This document shows positions 25,746 through 36,200 of a stretch of 64,000 nt of DNA, one piece after another. Every line of letters begins with the position of its first letter. Position 1 is the first letter of the stretch. The notes below the pieces were generated by a model. It worked only from the letters and a program-made list of their open reading frames with translations, did not search any database and had not been told where the DNA came from. The stretch comes from Opitutia bacterium. Lineage in GTDB: Bacteria; Verrucomicrobiota; Verrucomicrobiia; Opitutales; Opitutaceae. The position numbers and the translations under genes are program-made. The stretch is taken from assembly GCA_947474365.1 (NCBI GenBank), contig CANJIU010000017.1:1-64000 (forward strand), read 5' to 3'.

Positions 25746-27445
25746 CCACTATGCGGGAAACCTATGCACTCGATGTTCCGGCGCGGCTTGAGTCCGCGCG
25801 CGAGGCGGTCGAACGCGTGGTGGCGTGGTTGCGCCTGCAGGGGCACGACGCGGCGAGGTTGAAGCGCTGGAAGCTCCCGCTGACGGAAGCCGTGAACAAC
25901 GCGATTCTCCATGGCTGTGCCGCCCGGTCTGATGCCGTGGTTAAGATTACGGTGCACGCGGGAAGTTCCGGCACGGAAGTGAGCGTGCGCGACCCGGGAC
26001 GTTTCGATCCCGGAGCAAAATTCTCGCAGCTCCCGGACGATCCGCTGGCGGAGTCCGGCCGCGGCGGATTCCTGATCGCGGAGGGTACGGACAGCTTTGA
26101 ACATCGCAACGACTGCGCCGGGCATGTGCTCGTGCTGCGCTGGAACGATGTCGCCGCCGGTGCCAACAACCTGGGGACGGCGGCCAGTGCGGAATCGACG
26201 CTCGACAGTTTCGCGCTGCAACTGGGAGACGCCTACGAAACCGTCACGGCTTATGCGGATTTCGCCGGACTGCTGGCCACGACGGACAATTTCCCGGGCC
26301 TGCTGGATCAGGTGAGGGGACGCCTTTCCCGTGCGGTGGCGCACGACCGCTTCGTTCTGCGGTTGATTGAGGGCGATCAGCTTGTTCTTGGCGTTCCGGC
26401 CGACGGAGTGCCGCCCACTATCCCGCTGGCGGTTTCCGGCATTGAGACGGACGTGGCGACCACGCGGGACTGCATCGCGTTCATGTCGCCGGCGGAAATT
26501 CCCGCCGGTGATCCCCTGGACTCGGCGACCGGGCCGGCGGTGGTGGTATCCGTGGCCTGTCCACGCAAACGGCATGGCACGCTGACCTTGCTGCGGACGG
26601 CGGGAGCCCCGGCTTTTTCCGCAGGCAACATTGTGCTGGCGCAGGCGGTGGCGAATTTCATCGGTATCGCGCGGGCGACGGCGGAACTCTGGGCTCAGCG
26701 CGCCACACAGGTCCGCTTGGAGCAGGAACTCGAAATGGCGGCACGGATTCAGAATTCGCTCCTGCCGCAGACTCCGCCACTGCTGCCCGGGTGGAGCGTG
26801 GCGGGAAGCTGTCGGCAGTCGCGGGCGGTGGGCGGGGACTATTTTGACTGGGTGATGCGCGACGATGGCTCCTGCCTCGTGTTGGTGGCGGATGTGATGG
26901 GCAAGGGCATGCCGGCGGCCATGGTCGCGACCATTCTGCGCAGCACGTGGCGGACACTGGCGGCGTTTGGCCACGGTCCGGGCCGGCTGCTGACGGAACT
27001 CAACCAGCAGCTTTCGCGCGATCTGAACGCGCTCGATGTCTTCATCACCGCCGCGCTCGTGCAGATTTCGGCGGCGGGTGGCCGGGTGACCATGGCCAAC
27101 GCCGGGCACTGCGCACTGCTGCGCCGTTCGGCGGCCGGGACGGTGTTCGAGAAGCAACCCGGCGGCGGCCCACCGCTGGGGATCGAACCCGGCGGCGCCT
27201 ATGCGGAGTGGGAGCTTCAACTTCAGCGCGGCGACTGGCTCTTTGCGTATACGGACGGCTGTTACGAATTTGCCCGGGCCCGCGGCAACCGGGCGGGCTT
27301 TGAGATTTTTGAACGCGAACTCCAATCGGCGACGGCGAGCCATCCGGATACGGTGGTCGACCGGGTGCTCGACCGGTTGGACGAACTTATGGCCGGCGAT
27401 GCGCCGGACGACTGCACCCTTGTGGCCATGCGCCTCCTCCCATGA
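25742..27445 (+). CDS. partner-switching protein: RsbW-like HATPase, GAF-like, PP2C (SpoIIE) phosphatase
   Basis: 567 residues. Residues 1-130 are a HATPase_c_2 anti-sigma-type kinase domain with N-box LTEAVNNAILHG, acidic VRDPGRFDPG and GRGGFLI. The middle (about 150-320) looks GAF-like. The C-terminal PP2C/SpoIIE domain starts with a linker helix (EMAARIQNSLLPQ) and has VGGDYFDWV, VADVMGKGMPAAM, NAGHCALL and YTDGCYE, so its metal ligands are present. One protein thus holds both the kinase and phosphatase activities that classically act on a STAS protein in opposite directions; a STAS gene is encoded 2.7 kb away in the divergent unit. ATG overlaps the stop of the beta-helix gene. Confidence 0.9.
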   Translation: MTTMRETYALDVPARLESAREAVERVVAWLRLQGHDAARLKRWKLPLTEAVNNAILHGCAARSDAVVKITVHAGSSGTEVSVRDPGRFDPGAKFSQLPDDPLAESGRGGFLIAEGTDSFEHRNDCAGHVLVLRWNDVAAGANNLGTAASAESTLDSFALQLGDAYETVTAYADFAGLLATTDNFPGLLDQVRGRLSRAVAHDRFVLRLIEGDQLVLGVPADGVPPTIPLAVSGIETDVATTRDCIAFMSPAEIPAGDPLDSATGPAVVVSVACPRKRHGTLTLLRTAGAPAFSAGNIVLAQAVANFIGIARATAELWAQRATQVRLEQELEMAARIQNSLLPQTPPLLPGWSVAGSCRQSRAVGGDYFDWVMRDDGSCLVLVADVMGKGMPAAMVATILRSTWRTLAAFGHGPGRLLTELNQQLSRDLNALDVFITAALVQISAAGGRVTMANAGHCALLRRSAAGTVFEKQPGGGPPLGIEPGGAYAEWELQLQRGDWLFAYTDGCYEFARARGNRAGFEIFERELQSATASHPDTVVDRVLDRLDELMAGDAPDDCTLVAMRLLP

Positions 27446-27822
27446 TTGCTCCGCTCCAGAAGAAGATTCTCATTGTCGATGACGACCTTGCCATCCGCCG
27501 GCTGCTGGAGGTTTGCCTGCGCCAGTTGCCCGCCGGCCAGATCGCGGTGGGCGGAGGGCAACAGGCCCTGGACGTGATGCGCCATGAAAAGATCGATCTT
27601 GTCGTCACCGACCTGATGATGCCCACGACCGGCGGCATGGACATCGTCAACGCGATGCGTTCCGATCCGGCGCTCCGTGATATTCCGGTGGTCATGCTTT
27701 CCTGCATGGGCAACCCCGGGCTTCCCGAACAGGCCAGCGCGGCCGGGGTGCAGGCGTACTTTCCGAAACCCTTCAGTCCGTCTCAGCTGATCGGCGTGGC
27801 GCGGAGGCTCCTGTCCCTTTGA
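27442..27822 (+). CDS. single-domain response regulator (receiver only)
   Basis: 126 residues, a stand-alone receiver: acidic pair in ILIVDDDLA, phospho-acceptor Asp in VVTDLMMPTTGG, Ser/Thr position in VVMLSCMG and Lys in AYFPKPFS. No output domain. It begins with an ATGA overlap with the PP2C gene, suggesting it works with that protein; RsbW-receiver-PP2C combinations occur fused in proteins such as SypE of Vibrio fischeri. No histidine kinase is encoded in this operon, so its input must come from elsewhere. Confidence 0.9.
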   Translation: MIAPLQKKILIVDDDLAIRRLLEVCLRQLPAGQIAVGGGQQALDVMRHEKIDLVVTDLMMPTTGGMDIVNAMRSDPALRDIPVVMLSCMGNPGLPEQASAAGVQAYFPKPFSPSQLIGVARRLLSL

Positions 27823-28970
27823 ATCCGAAACCACTGCATCTCTTCGTGTTTGCCGACGCCCTCGGCTGGGTGTTGGCACAGCGCCGGCGATTTCTCGCCG
27901 ACCTGCTGCCCCACCGGACTGCGGTCGAGACGCTGCTGGGCTATTCGTGCACCTGCGATCCCACAATCCTGACCGGGGCGGAGCCGGATGAGCATGGGCA
28001 CTTCTCCTTCTTCGCCTACGATCCCAAAAACTCCCCCTTTCGCCGGGCGCGGCCGCTGGGTTGGCTGCCGGACGCGGTGGCGGCGCATCATCGCGTGCGC
28101 AATCCGATAAGCCGATGGACGGGTGCGCGGTTGGGCTATACCGGATATTTCCAACTCTACAGTGTGCCGTTTTCAAAATTGCCGTACCTCGACTACACGG
28201 AAAAGCGGGACCTCTACGAACCGGGTGGAATCATCGGTCGGCAAGAAACCATCTTTCAAAAATGGACCCGAGCCGGTGTGCCGTGGACGCGTTCGAACTG
28301 GCGGCGGGGCGACGCAGAAAACGTGGCGCAGCTTCGCGCGGAAATTGCGCGCGGGGAGATTGAGGCGGCCTATCTTTTCACCGCCGGGCTTGACGCGATC
28401 ATGCACCGGCACGGCACGAGTCATCCTGAGGTCGATGTGGCCTTCGAACGGTTTGGCAGCTGGCTTCGCGGGCTGTGGGAACTCGGACACGAGCACTATT
28501 CCGACGTGAGGCTCCACGTGTTCAGCGATCACGGGATGCACGACACGGTCGGCGCCAGCCGGATGATGCCGGAGTTCGAGCTGCTCGGTCTGAAATACGG
28601 TCGTGACTACGCAGCGGTGTGGGATTCGACGATGGTGCGGTTTTGGTTTCCCGGCGGAGCGGCCGTGAGACGGGACGTCGAAGGATGGCTGGCCGGACGC
28701 AAAGAGGGTCGGATGATCTCCGATCCCGAACTGGCGCGCTGGCGCTGTTATTTCCCCGGGCGGCGCTACGGGGAGCTTTTCTACCTCTTGAATGGTGGCA
28801 CGATCTTCGCGCCGTCGTACATGAACCGAGGCTTCGTGCGTGGGATGCACGGTTATGATCCGGAGGACCCGCAGAGTGCGGCGTGTCTGCTCAGCAGTCA
28901 CCCGACAGGAACTCCGGTGCGGAGGTTGTCGGATCTGCACGGACTGATGCGAGCTGTGCGGGAGACGTGA
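27819..28970 (+). CDS. alkaline-phosphatase-superfamily enzyme (phosphodiesterase/pyrophosphatase-like)
   Basis: 383 residues with TTG start overlapping the receiver stop. The fold shows a metal-binding start (FVFADALGW), a probable nucleophile region near TCDPTILTG, the metal motif VFSDHGMHD, and a last metal His in GMHGYDPEDP. This pattern belongs to type I phosphodiesterase / nucleotide pyrophosphatase or phosphoglycerol-transferase relatives. There is no signal peptide or membrane segment, so a cytoplasmic location is likely, unlike LtaS-type enzymes. As last gene of a glycan operon it might transfer or cleave phospho-substituents of the polymer precursor. Its precise substrate cannot be told. 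Confidence 0.75.
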   Translation: MNPKPLHLFVFADALGWVLAQRRRFLADLLPHRTAVETLLGYSCTCDPTILTGAEPDEHGHFSFFAYDPKNSPFRRARPLGWLPDAVAAHHRVRNPISRWTGARLGYTGYFQLYSVPFSKLPYLDYTEKRDLYEPGGIIGRQETIFQKWTRAGVPWTRSNWRRGDAENVAQLRAEIARGEIEAAYLFTAGLDAIMHRHGTSHPEVDVAFERFGSWLRGLWELGHEHYSDVRLHVFSDHGMHDTVGASRMMPEFELLGLKYGRDYAAVWDSTMVRFWFPGGAAVRRDVEGWLAGRKEGRMISDPELARWRCYFPGRRYGELFYLLNGGTIFAPSYMNRGFVRGMHGYDPEDPQSAACLLSSHPTGTPVRRLSDLHGLMRAVRET

Positions 28971-28995
28971 CCGGATCGTGGTGCGGCCTGCGTAA

Positions 28996-30096
28996 TCAGG
29001 CGAGCCGCTCCAACTTGATCGGATAAGTCTGTTGCGCGTTCCACTGGCAGACAATCAGGTCGCCGTTGTCCAAAACGCAGACGTCGTGTCCGTGCTCGAA
29101 GACCGGTTCTCCGCGCGTGAGGGGCTGGAGTTTGCCGTCAACATAAACTGGGGCGGTGCCGCCGGGCGCGCTGACGACCTTGCCGGCCGCATCGAGCACG
29201 ACGGTAAAGCCGGAGGGGTTGCCGGGTAGCTTGCTCGCAACCGGGTCCTTCGACCAACAGACCCCGGCGTACACTTCCTGGCCGGAGACAACCGGACGGC
29301 ACACCATGCAGCCGGGCACGGGCAGAGTCTCAAGGTATTTTCCTTCGAGCGTGAAGCGGCGGAAACAAAGGTCCACCCGTGACGTGACGAGCAGCGTCGC
29401 CCGGTCGGCGCCCTGGCGGAGATCGACCGCGATTCCGTGCGCGTTGCTGAGACGCTCGTTTTCCGGGACGCCGTCCTTGCCGCCGAAGCGGGAGATGAAC
29501 CTGCCCCGGTGATCGTACCGCAGCACGAAATTGGAGCCGTAGCCGTCGACCACGTAGATGTCGCCGTTGGGCGCGACCGCGGTCTCGGTCGGGTTAAAGA
29601 TCATGGTGGGCTCGTAGGCACCCACCGACATCGGATGGCTGAGGCTGAAAATTTCCCGGCCGGTGAGATCGATCTTGGTTACCCGCCCGGTCTGGCGATA
29701 GGCACCGGCGCCGGATTTCCAGAGGCCGGAGTCGGTCACGAGGAGAAATTCTGCGCCGTTCTCGCGCGCCAGCGTCAGGCCGTGGCCGCCGGGCCAGACG
29801 CTGCCCCACGAGGAGAGGATCGTGCCGTCGGGTTTGTAGACGAGCATCTGATTGCTCGCGTGATCCCCGATCATGAAGAGCCGTCCGTCCTGCACCTGCA
29901 CCATCTCATGACAGTTGAGAATTGGGTGGTGCCGGCCCTGACCCGGCGCGACCCAGTCCTTGACGACACGGTAGCGAAACGCGCCGTGACCGACCACGAC
30001 GTCCTTCTTTGGATCCACCGCGGCGTGGATGGGTTCAACCCACGTCGCGGCGGCGGCGGTGCTGAGTCCAGCGAGGAAGTGTCGGCGGGAGGTCAT
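28996..30096 (-). CDS. Tat-exported NHL-repeat beta-propeller protein
   Basis: 366 residues. It begins with a twin-arginine signal (SRRHFLAGLSTAAAA). The body is a six-bladed NHL-type propeller with blades of the form GRLFMIGDHASNQMLVY, NGDIYVVDGYGSNFVLRY and NAHGIAVD. This is the fold of peptidylglycine-amidating-enzyme lyase and of many sugar-binding or lactonase proteins. No full catalytic set was recognised. It follows a TonB receptor gene by 18 bases on the same strand and is likely co-transcribed with it, so a role in handling imported saccharides or in binding at the periplasm is plausible. Confidence 0.8.
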   Translation of the reverse strand: MTSRRHFLAGLSTAAAATWVEPIHAAVDPKKDVVVGHGAFRYRVVKDWVAPGQGRHHPILNCHEMVQVQDGRLFMIGDHASNQMLVYKPDGTILSSWGSVWPGGHGLTLARENGAEFLLVTDSGLWKSGAGAYRQTGRVTKIDLTGREIFSLSHPMSVGAYEPTMIFNPTETAVAPNGDIYVVDGYGSNFVLRYDHRGRFISRFGGKDGVPENERLSNAHGIAVDLRQGADRATLLVTSRVDLCFRRFTLEGKYLETLPVPGCMVCRPVVSGQEVYAGVCWSKDPVASKLPGNPSGFTVVLDAAGKVVSAPGGTAPVYVDGKLQPLTRGEPVFEHGHDVCVLDNGDLIVCQWNAQQTYPIKLERLA

Positions 30097-30114
30097 GGTC
30101 GGTTCGCTTCGCGA

Positions 30115-33100
30115 TCAGAATTCCATGCGCATCGTGAACGCGACGACGCGCGGGTTTTCGCGATAGGCACGGCGGTAGAACTGCACGCTGGTCACCGTGT
30201 CGAGGTCGAGCTTGCTGGCGACGATGGTGCGGTCGTCGAGGAAGTTGGTCACGTTGAGCTGGTAGGTGACGCTCGCGGCGTTGACCCACATGCCGGCGAG
30301 TCCCTTCGTCTTGTACTGGAAGAACAGGTCGCCGAGGCTGCGCGGGTTGCCCCAGAGATTACTGTTGGTCCGCAGGTCCACGCCGGCGAGGTTGGCGCTT
30401 TGGTAACGCCAGCCGCCGCCGACGGCGAAGCCGCGCAGCGGGCCGGAGGTGAAGAGGTAGCGCGTCCAGAGGTTGGCCTTGTGCGGGCGGTTGCCGTAGC
30501 CCTGCTCGTCAGTCCGCCGGTTGGCCGCCAGCAGCGTGTCGGATTCGGCAATACGCTGCGCCACGGTGACGGTGCTGAAGGTCTGATTGGCGGCGAAGAC
30601 AAGCTGGTTGTAGATCGAGGGCCGGCCAGTGCGGGTGGTGTAAAGCGTATCGAGGCTCTTCCACAGCGCCACGCGGTTTGCCCACCACGGCAGGGCTTCG
30701 AAGAACGTATTGGTGACCTTGCGGTCGGTGTAGGAATACCCCGCGCGCAGCGTCCAGTTGCGCGTTGGATTGGCGAAAATCTCGACCTCCGTGCCCTTGC
30801 TGATCTGGTCGGAAAGGTAGGAGTCGGCAGTGCTGAGGTAAACGGAGGTCAGGTCGCCGATGTTCTTGATCGGATCGCTGGCGCCAAAGGTGGTGAGGTT
30901 GGCCTGGCGGAAATAGTAGTCGAACGACGTCATCACATCGTTGTTGGGGTTCACGAAAACCGGCGCGCCGCCCTGGATCCGTTCGCCGAAACTCTTCGAG
31001 TCGTAGCGCTTGATTGAGCCGCTGATCCGATTCTCGAGGAAACTGAAGGCGAGGCCGTAGTCCTTGCTTTCGCCCTTGGTCGGGGGAGGCGTGTGGTCCT
31101 CGGGCAGCGACGAGCGATTGCGCTCCTGGAGTCCGACGCCGTTGGAGTAATTCGCCGTCAGCGAGAAATTCTGAGTGAGGTGGAGCACGGCGCCGTACGA
31201 CCGGCGGATCCCAGACTCCTTGTCGGTGGTGAACCAGTCCTGCTTCAGGGGAGTGAAGAGCGCCTGATCGGCCGGGGTGGCAAAACGGAATTTGCCGTCG
31301 GCGGGATCCCGCAGCGTCTGCGGACCGACCGCCCGGATGGTGTCATCGCGCAGGCCGACGGTGGTCACCAGCCGGCGGTTGATCAGATAGCTCTGCAAAA
31401 CCGCCATGTTCGAATCGGTCGTCAGCCGATCGTTGAAATCGAGCCCGTTGGCGGCGGCCCAGTCGGTGTTGAGTTTGCCAACCGTGGCGAAACTGGAGGT
31501 GTACGATTCGAGTTGAGTGGGATTGCCGCCCGCCTGGTACCCAGACGTGTAGTTGGCCGAGGGCCCACCGATTTGGAAGTATCGACGGCGGAAGACCTGG
31601 TTGGCGGCGTTTTCCGCGGCAGTGTTATACGGGCGGTTGGCCCAGACTTCGCGTGAACGCAGGCGGTAGTTGAGGTTGTTGACGCGATCTTTCATCACGG
31701 CGAGGCGGTGCTGGCCCCAGAACTTGCCGAAATCGTGGTCGTAGGAGAGTGAGGCGCGCATGGTCCGCGAGTCGTTGCCGCGCTTGAGCCGGAGGAAGTT
31801 TTGCTGGGCGTAGTAGTAGCCGTTGCCGAGGAAGTAGGGGTTCAATGAACCATCGGGCAGCCGGTAGTTGAGGTCGGCGGCGAGGGTGGGATTCTGGCCC
31901 AGGGAGGTGTCGCTGCGCCGATGGTTCGAATTGAAGGCAAGCTCCATGAAGAGCTGTGAAAACCAGCGATGATTGAGGCTGGCCGTCAGATTGTCCGTGC
32001 TCACCCCGGCGAATTCACCTGCACCGGACGAGGTGACCGAGCCATACTTCTCGAAGGATTCGTCCACGATCGGGAGGTCCGAGTTGAAATTGAAGATGCT
32101 GGTGTTGGTGGAAAGGGTGGCACGGTTGGCGGCCGAGGTGGCGCCTTCCCAGAGTTTCGCCCCGAGTGTCATGTCCGGGCCATAAACCAGCACCGTGCGG
32201 TTGTTGACGGTGTTGGTGCCGGAGGTCGCCGCCACGAGGGCGGTGCCGTTGGCGTTCTCGTAACGCTCCAGTGTCGGATTCCAGCGGAACTGGCCGTTCT
32301 TCAGTCCGACGACGAAGCGGGAAACGCCATCGACATGGTTCCAATCGCGACCCGAGATGCCCTCGTTGTGGTCGTGGGAGTAGGAGACGGTGAGGGAGGT
32401 GTCGCGGCGAAAATTGTATTTGCCGGCGACGGTGATGCCCTGGAAATCCTGATACTGATACGGCTGGGCCGAGCCCTTGCGGTCCCAGACACTCATGACG
32501 CGGAGGCCGAGCTTGTTCTTGAGCAACACCCGGTTCACATCGACCGCCGCGCGCTTGGTGGCTTCGCCGGCGACCTTGAACTCAAGCGAGGTGAGGTTGC
32601 GGGTGTCGGATGGCTCGCGGGTGCGGAAATTCATGTTGCCGCCCGAGGCCGCCGTGCCGAAGAGGATGGCGTTGGGACCGCGGGTGGCGCCGACGCGCTC
32701 CACGTTGTAGGTGTTGGATTCGCCAGCGTTCTGAAATCCGTTGACCGAGTATCCGCCGACGAGTCCGCGGCTCCGGAACGTCAATCCCTGGTCGCCGAAC
32801 ATGTTGATCTGGTTGCCGGCGCCGCTGGGGTCGGCGTCGCCCTTGTTGATTTCGGCCGTGATGTCGTAGCGGAGGATTTCCTCCAGGTTGGTGGCGCCGA
32901 GGTCGTCGAGGAAATCCTTGGTGAAAACGCTGATGGCGCCGGGGGTGTCGCGCAGCGGTGTGTTGAGCCGGCTGCCGTCGAGGGTGTTGGTGGCGGCGTA
33001 GCCCCTTTCGATCTCGGTGCTGACGATAAACGGTGAGAGTTCGACGGGCTCCTCCTTGGTCGCCGTCGGAGTCGTGGCGGCCTGAAGAGTGGCGGTAATG

Positions 33101-33150
33101 ATGAGGGCCGTGAGTAGCGAGCGGCCGACTGGCATGCGTTGGTGCTTCAT
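30115..33150 (-). CDS. TonB-dependent outer-membrane receptor (carbohydrate locus, Opitutaceae type)
   Basis: 1011 residues with signal peptide (MPVGRSLLTALIITATLQA) after ATG 33150. The mature N-terminus has VELSPFIVST, the same LSPFxV motif as two other receptors here. A plug domain follows (DTPGAISVFTKDFLDDLGA, RSRGLVGGYSVNGF, ATRGPNAILFGTAASGG) and then a long barrel ending in the aromatic C-terminal strand AFTMRMEF. There is no carboxypeptidase-like N-domain and no SusD gene nearby, unlike Bacteroidota systems. It is the second of two receptors in a row, with the NHL protein downstream, and probably imports oligosaccharides released by the locus enzymes. Confidence 0.9.
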   Translation of the reverse strand: MKHQRMPVGRSLLTALIITATLQAATTPTATKEEPVELSPFIVSTEIERGYAATNTLDGSRLNTPLRDTPGAISVFTKDFLDDLGATNLEEILRYDITAEINKGDADPSGAGNQINMFGDQGLTFRSRGLVGGYSVNGFQNAGESNTYNVERVGATRGPNAILFGTAASGGNMNFRTREPSDTRNLTSLEFKVAGEATKRAAVDVNRVLLKNKLGLRVMSVWDRKGSAQPYQYQDFQGITVAGKYNFRRDTSLTVSYSHDHNEGISGRDWNHVDGVSRFVVGLKNGQFRWNPTLERYENANGTALVAATSGTNTVNNRTVLVYGPDMTLGAKLWEGATSAANRATLSTNTSIFNFNSDLPIVDESFEKYGSVTSSGAGEFAGVSTDNLTASLNHRWFSQLFMELAFNSNHRRSDTSLGQNPTLAADLNYRLPDGSLNPYFLGNGYYYAQQNFLRLKRGNDSRTMRASLSYDHDFGKFWGQHRLAVMKDRVNNLNYRLRSREVWANRPYNTAAENAANQVFRRRYFQIGGPSANYTSGYQAGGNPTQLESYTSSFATVGKLNTDWAAANGLDFNDRLTTDSNMAVLQSYLINRRLVTTVGLRDDTIRAVGPQTLRDPADGKFRFATPADQALFTPLKQDWFTTDKESGIRRSYGAVLHLTQNFSLTANYSNGVGLQERNRSSLPEDHTPPPTKGESKDYGLAFSFLENRISGSIKRYDSKSFGERIQGGAPVFVNPNNDVMTSFDYYFRQANLTTFGASDPIKNIGDLTSVYLSTADSYLSDQISKGTEVEIFANPTRNWTLRAGYSYTDRKVTNTFFEALPWWANRVALWKSLDTLYTTRTGRPSIYNQLVFAANQTFSTVTVAQRIAESDTLLAANRRTDEQGYGNRPHKANLWTRYLFTSGPLRGFAVGGGWRYQSANLAGVDLRTNSNLWGNPRSLGDLFFQYKTKGLAGMWVNAASVTYQLNVTNFLDDRTIVASKLDLDTVTSVQFYRRAYRENPRVVAFTMRMEF

Positions 33151-33277
33151 TGGGGGTTTGCGCCAGTGTCCCGGATTGGGCGCTTGGTGTAGGCGCGATG
33201 ATCAGGAAATCTCCTTACCGCCTGCCGTCGAGAGCGAAAGGTGGCCGTCGCGGTGGGGGCGGTCGCCCGGCCACCGC

Positions 33278-36200
33278 TCAGAATGGCACGGTCGCCGCCA
33301 GGGTGTAACTGCGCGGCGCCTGATACCAGTATGTGTTGGGGACGGTGATGCGCGCTGGATTGGTCACGTCGCCGCCCGGCGGACGGAGGATCGTGCCGGT
33401 GTAGCGGACCTTGGAATCGTCGAGCAGGTTGTCGATGCTGAGGTTGAGGCGGACCTCGAGTTTCTTGGAGAAGCGCCAATTGTAGCCGAGCGTGGCGGTG
33501 GCGACCCAGTAGCCCGGCGCATAGACGATCGTGTAGCCGTCCACTTTTGGATCGTCGATCGCCTGGGTCGGGTTCGCGGGATTCACCATGGTGTCGGCGC
33601 CGCGGTTGCCGATTACACTGCGCCCTCGGTAACGCGCGCCGCCGCCTATACGCAGGCCTTTGAGCCGGCCCTGTGGCAGCGAGTAGTCGGTGAAGATATT
33701 CGCGGATGACGTGTTCTGGCTGACGACGGTGCCGGACACGATGCCGGCGCGGCCGGCGAGGAGCGTGTTCCAATTGGCGACGGCCGTGTTGGCGTCGGGC
33801 GAACGCTGGGCGACGGGGATGGCGTTGTTGATCGTGGCCACACCCGCGGCGTCGATGCTGCCGCCGGCGTCGATTACGATCTGGCGCAGGACAGTGAGAT
33901 TGTTGTCGATGAAGGTGGCGGTCTCGATGCCGGCGTTGGTGGAGAACGCACGGGCGATGGCGTAATTGGCGGAGAGCCGCCACGATCTCGTGAGATTGGC
34001 GACGGCCTCGAATTCGTAGCCGTTGGCCTTTTGCTGGCGGCGGTCGGTGAAGACGGCGGGCAACGGCTGAATGCCGCGGATGTTGCGGCCGTCGGCGGAG
34101 AAATCACCGACGGCGTTGGAGTTGATGATGGCGTTGATCGGGCCGCTGGTGTTTGCCGGCGCGCTGGAGCCCTGGTTGTCTTCCTTCGAGAAATACCGGT
34201 TCAGGCTGAGACGCAGACGCTGGTCGAGCAGACTGAAGCGCAGGCCGGCATCGAAGCCGTTGGAAATTGTGGCCGGCAATGGGGAGCCGGTGAGCGTCGG
34301 GGTGACGGCCGGGAGGTTGTAAGTCTGAGCGAAATTACCGTAGAGGCTGATGCGGGTGTTAACGTGGTAAACGCTGCCGGCCGAATAGGTCGTCTTGGTG
34401 CCCTTGATTGGCGGCGGCGAATAGTCGTCCTGGAAACGTTCGCCGGCATATTGGGCGAGCCGGTTGCCGGCGGCGTCACGCGGGCGGCGTTCCGCGACGG
34501 AGACGGGACCGGTGGCACGGCCCTGGGCGTCTTTTGGTACGTAGGTGAGCTTCTGGTAGTCGGGTGGCGCGTCGGGTTTGAAGATGAGGGTGTTGCCGTC
34601 CCAGTCGGCGGGATAGTCGCGGATGAAGGAATTATACGTGACCTTGTTCGTGTAGTCGTCGAAGCGGACGGCGCCGAGGACGACGAGACGGTGCTTGAAG
34701 AACTGCGCATTCATCGCGCCGAGGGCGTAGTTGTAGGTGGCCTTGGCGTTGGAGTTCACCTCGGGTCGCGAGGTGTCGTGCGTGTAGAACGGCGTGATCT
34801 CGCGCGTGGTGCCGAGCACGGGATCGACGAGCTGGACCTTGCCGAGTTGCGGGAGCGGACGGCCGGGCTGGTTCCAGTAGTAGCGGTAGCGGATGAGATC
34901 GACGAGCGACCAGCGGCGTGGGTCGGGATCGATGCGCGCGCCGAGAAGGGTGAGGCGGCCGTAGGTGTCTTGGACATTGGTGCCGAAGAGCGAGTTGAAC
35001 TTGAAGTCGCCGAAGCGCGTATCCTTCACGTAGGCGATGGCGCCGCGGAGGTTTTTCGCGTCGGTGTTGCGGGGGTTCTGCTGGCGGTTGGCCTCGCTGT
35101 AGGGCTGGAGGAAGTTCGGGTTGGGTGCGCCGTTGGGGAGATTCTTGTTGATGTCGATCAACGTGGTGACGAGACCGCGGTTGAGGGTGATCTCGGCGGC
35201 GCGGAAGCTGTAGTTTTTGTCGAGGGCGAGTTCGAAGAAGAGCGACTTGCCGACGGAGTGGTTGAGGTAGAGGGCGGTGTCGTGGTAGCGCTGCCAGAAG
35301 ACGGGCGCGTCGAACGACGGGGAAAAGGCACGTCCCGGGATGCGAAATTGCGAACCGCGGAACGCATTGGCGAAGCGGTCGTCCGGGAGGTTGATCGCGT
35401 TGAGCAGGTCGGCGCCCGACGCGTTGACGGTGGTGCCGGCGAAGAATTTTCCGGCGATGGGAACGGCGGTGTTGGCGCCGGCGCCGAGGGTGAGTGCGGT
35501 GTTCTGGTAATTCATCACGCTGTTGAGGCCGGAGGCGGGGGCGTAGACGAAGAAACCGGTGGCGGCATTGCGCGTGACGCCGCGGGCGTTGTTGTTGGTA
35601 GGCGTGGCGAGGAGTGGAGTATCGAACGTCGACGTGCCGTCCCAGCCGGCGAAGCTGTCGTTGACGTTGGAGAAACCCGACATGCGGCTGTTTTCGCCGT
35701 ATTCGCCCTCCAGGCGGATCTCGGTGGCCTTGCCCACCCGCATCGAGCCGGTGAGCGAGACGCCCTTCACCTTGGAGAAGTCGCGGTCGCGCCAGCCGCG
35801 GCCGGATTGCCACACGGCGTTGGCGCGCACGGCGGCGTTTTCGCCGAGGGGCTGGTTGACGTCGAGGGAGGCCCGTTCCGTGTCCCACGAGCCGAAGGAG
35901 GTGCGGATTTCGCGCACGGGGCGGCCGAAGCGGGCCTGCTTGGTGACGACGTTGGCGGAGCCGGCGATGTTGCCGTTGCCGAAGAGGACGGAGTTGGGGC
36001 CGCGCGAGAAGTCGAAGCGCTCGAGGTTGTAGCTGTCGAAGTTGAGGTAGAACGGGAAAAAATTCCGCTGCGGCGTGCTGGAGCCGACGCCGCGTGTGGT
36101 GTAGGTCGTGGGCGAGGCAAAGGTGAGGTTGGCGCCGTTGTCGTTGTTGGCGTTGGTGTTCACGGTCCACTCGAGCGCCTGGGCGAGATCGATGATGTTG

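Noticed and set aside
29437..31017. Plus-strand open frame of 526 codons
   Set aside because: It lies antisense across the NHL protein and TonB receptor genes, with low-complexity composition and no motif.
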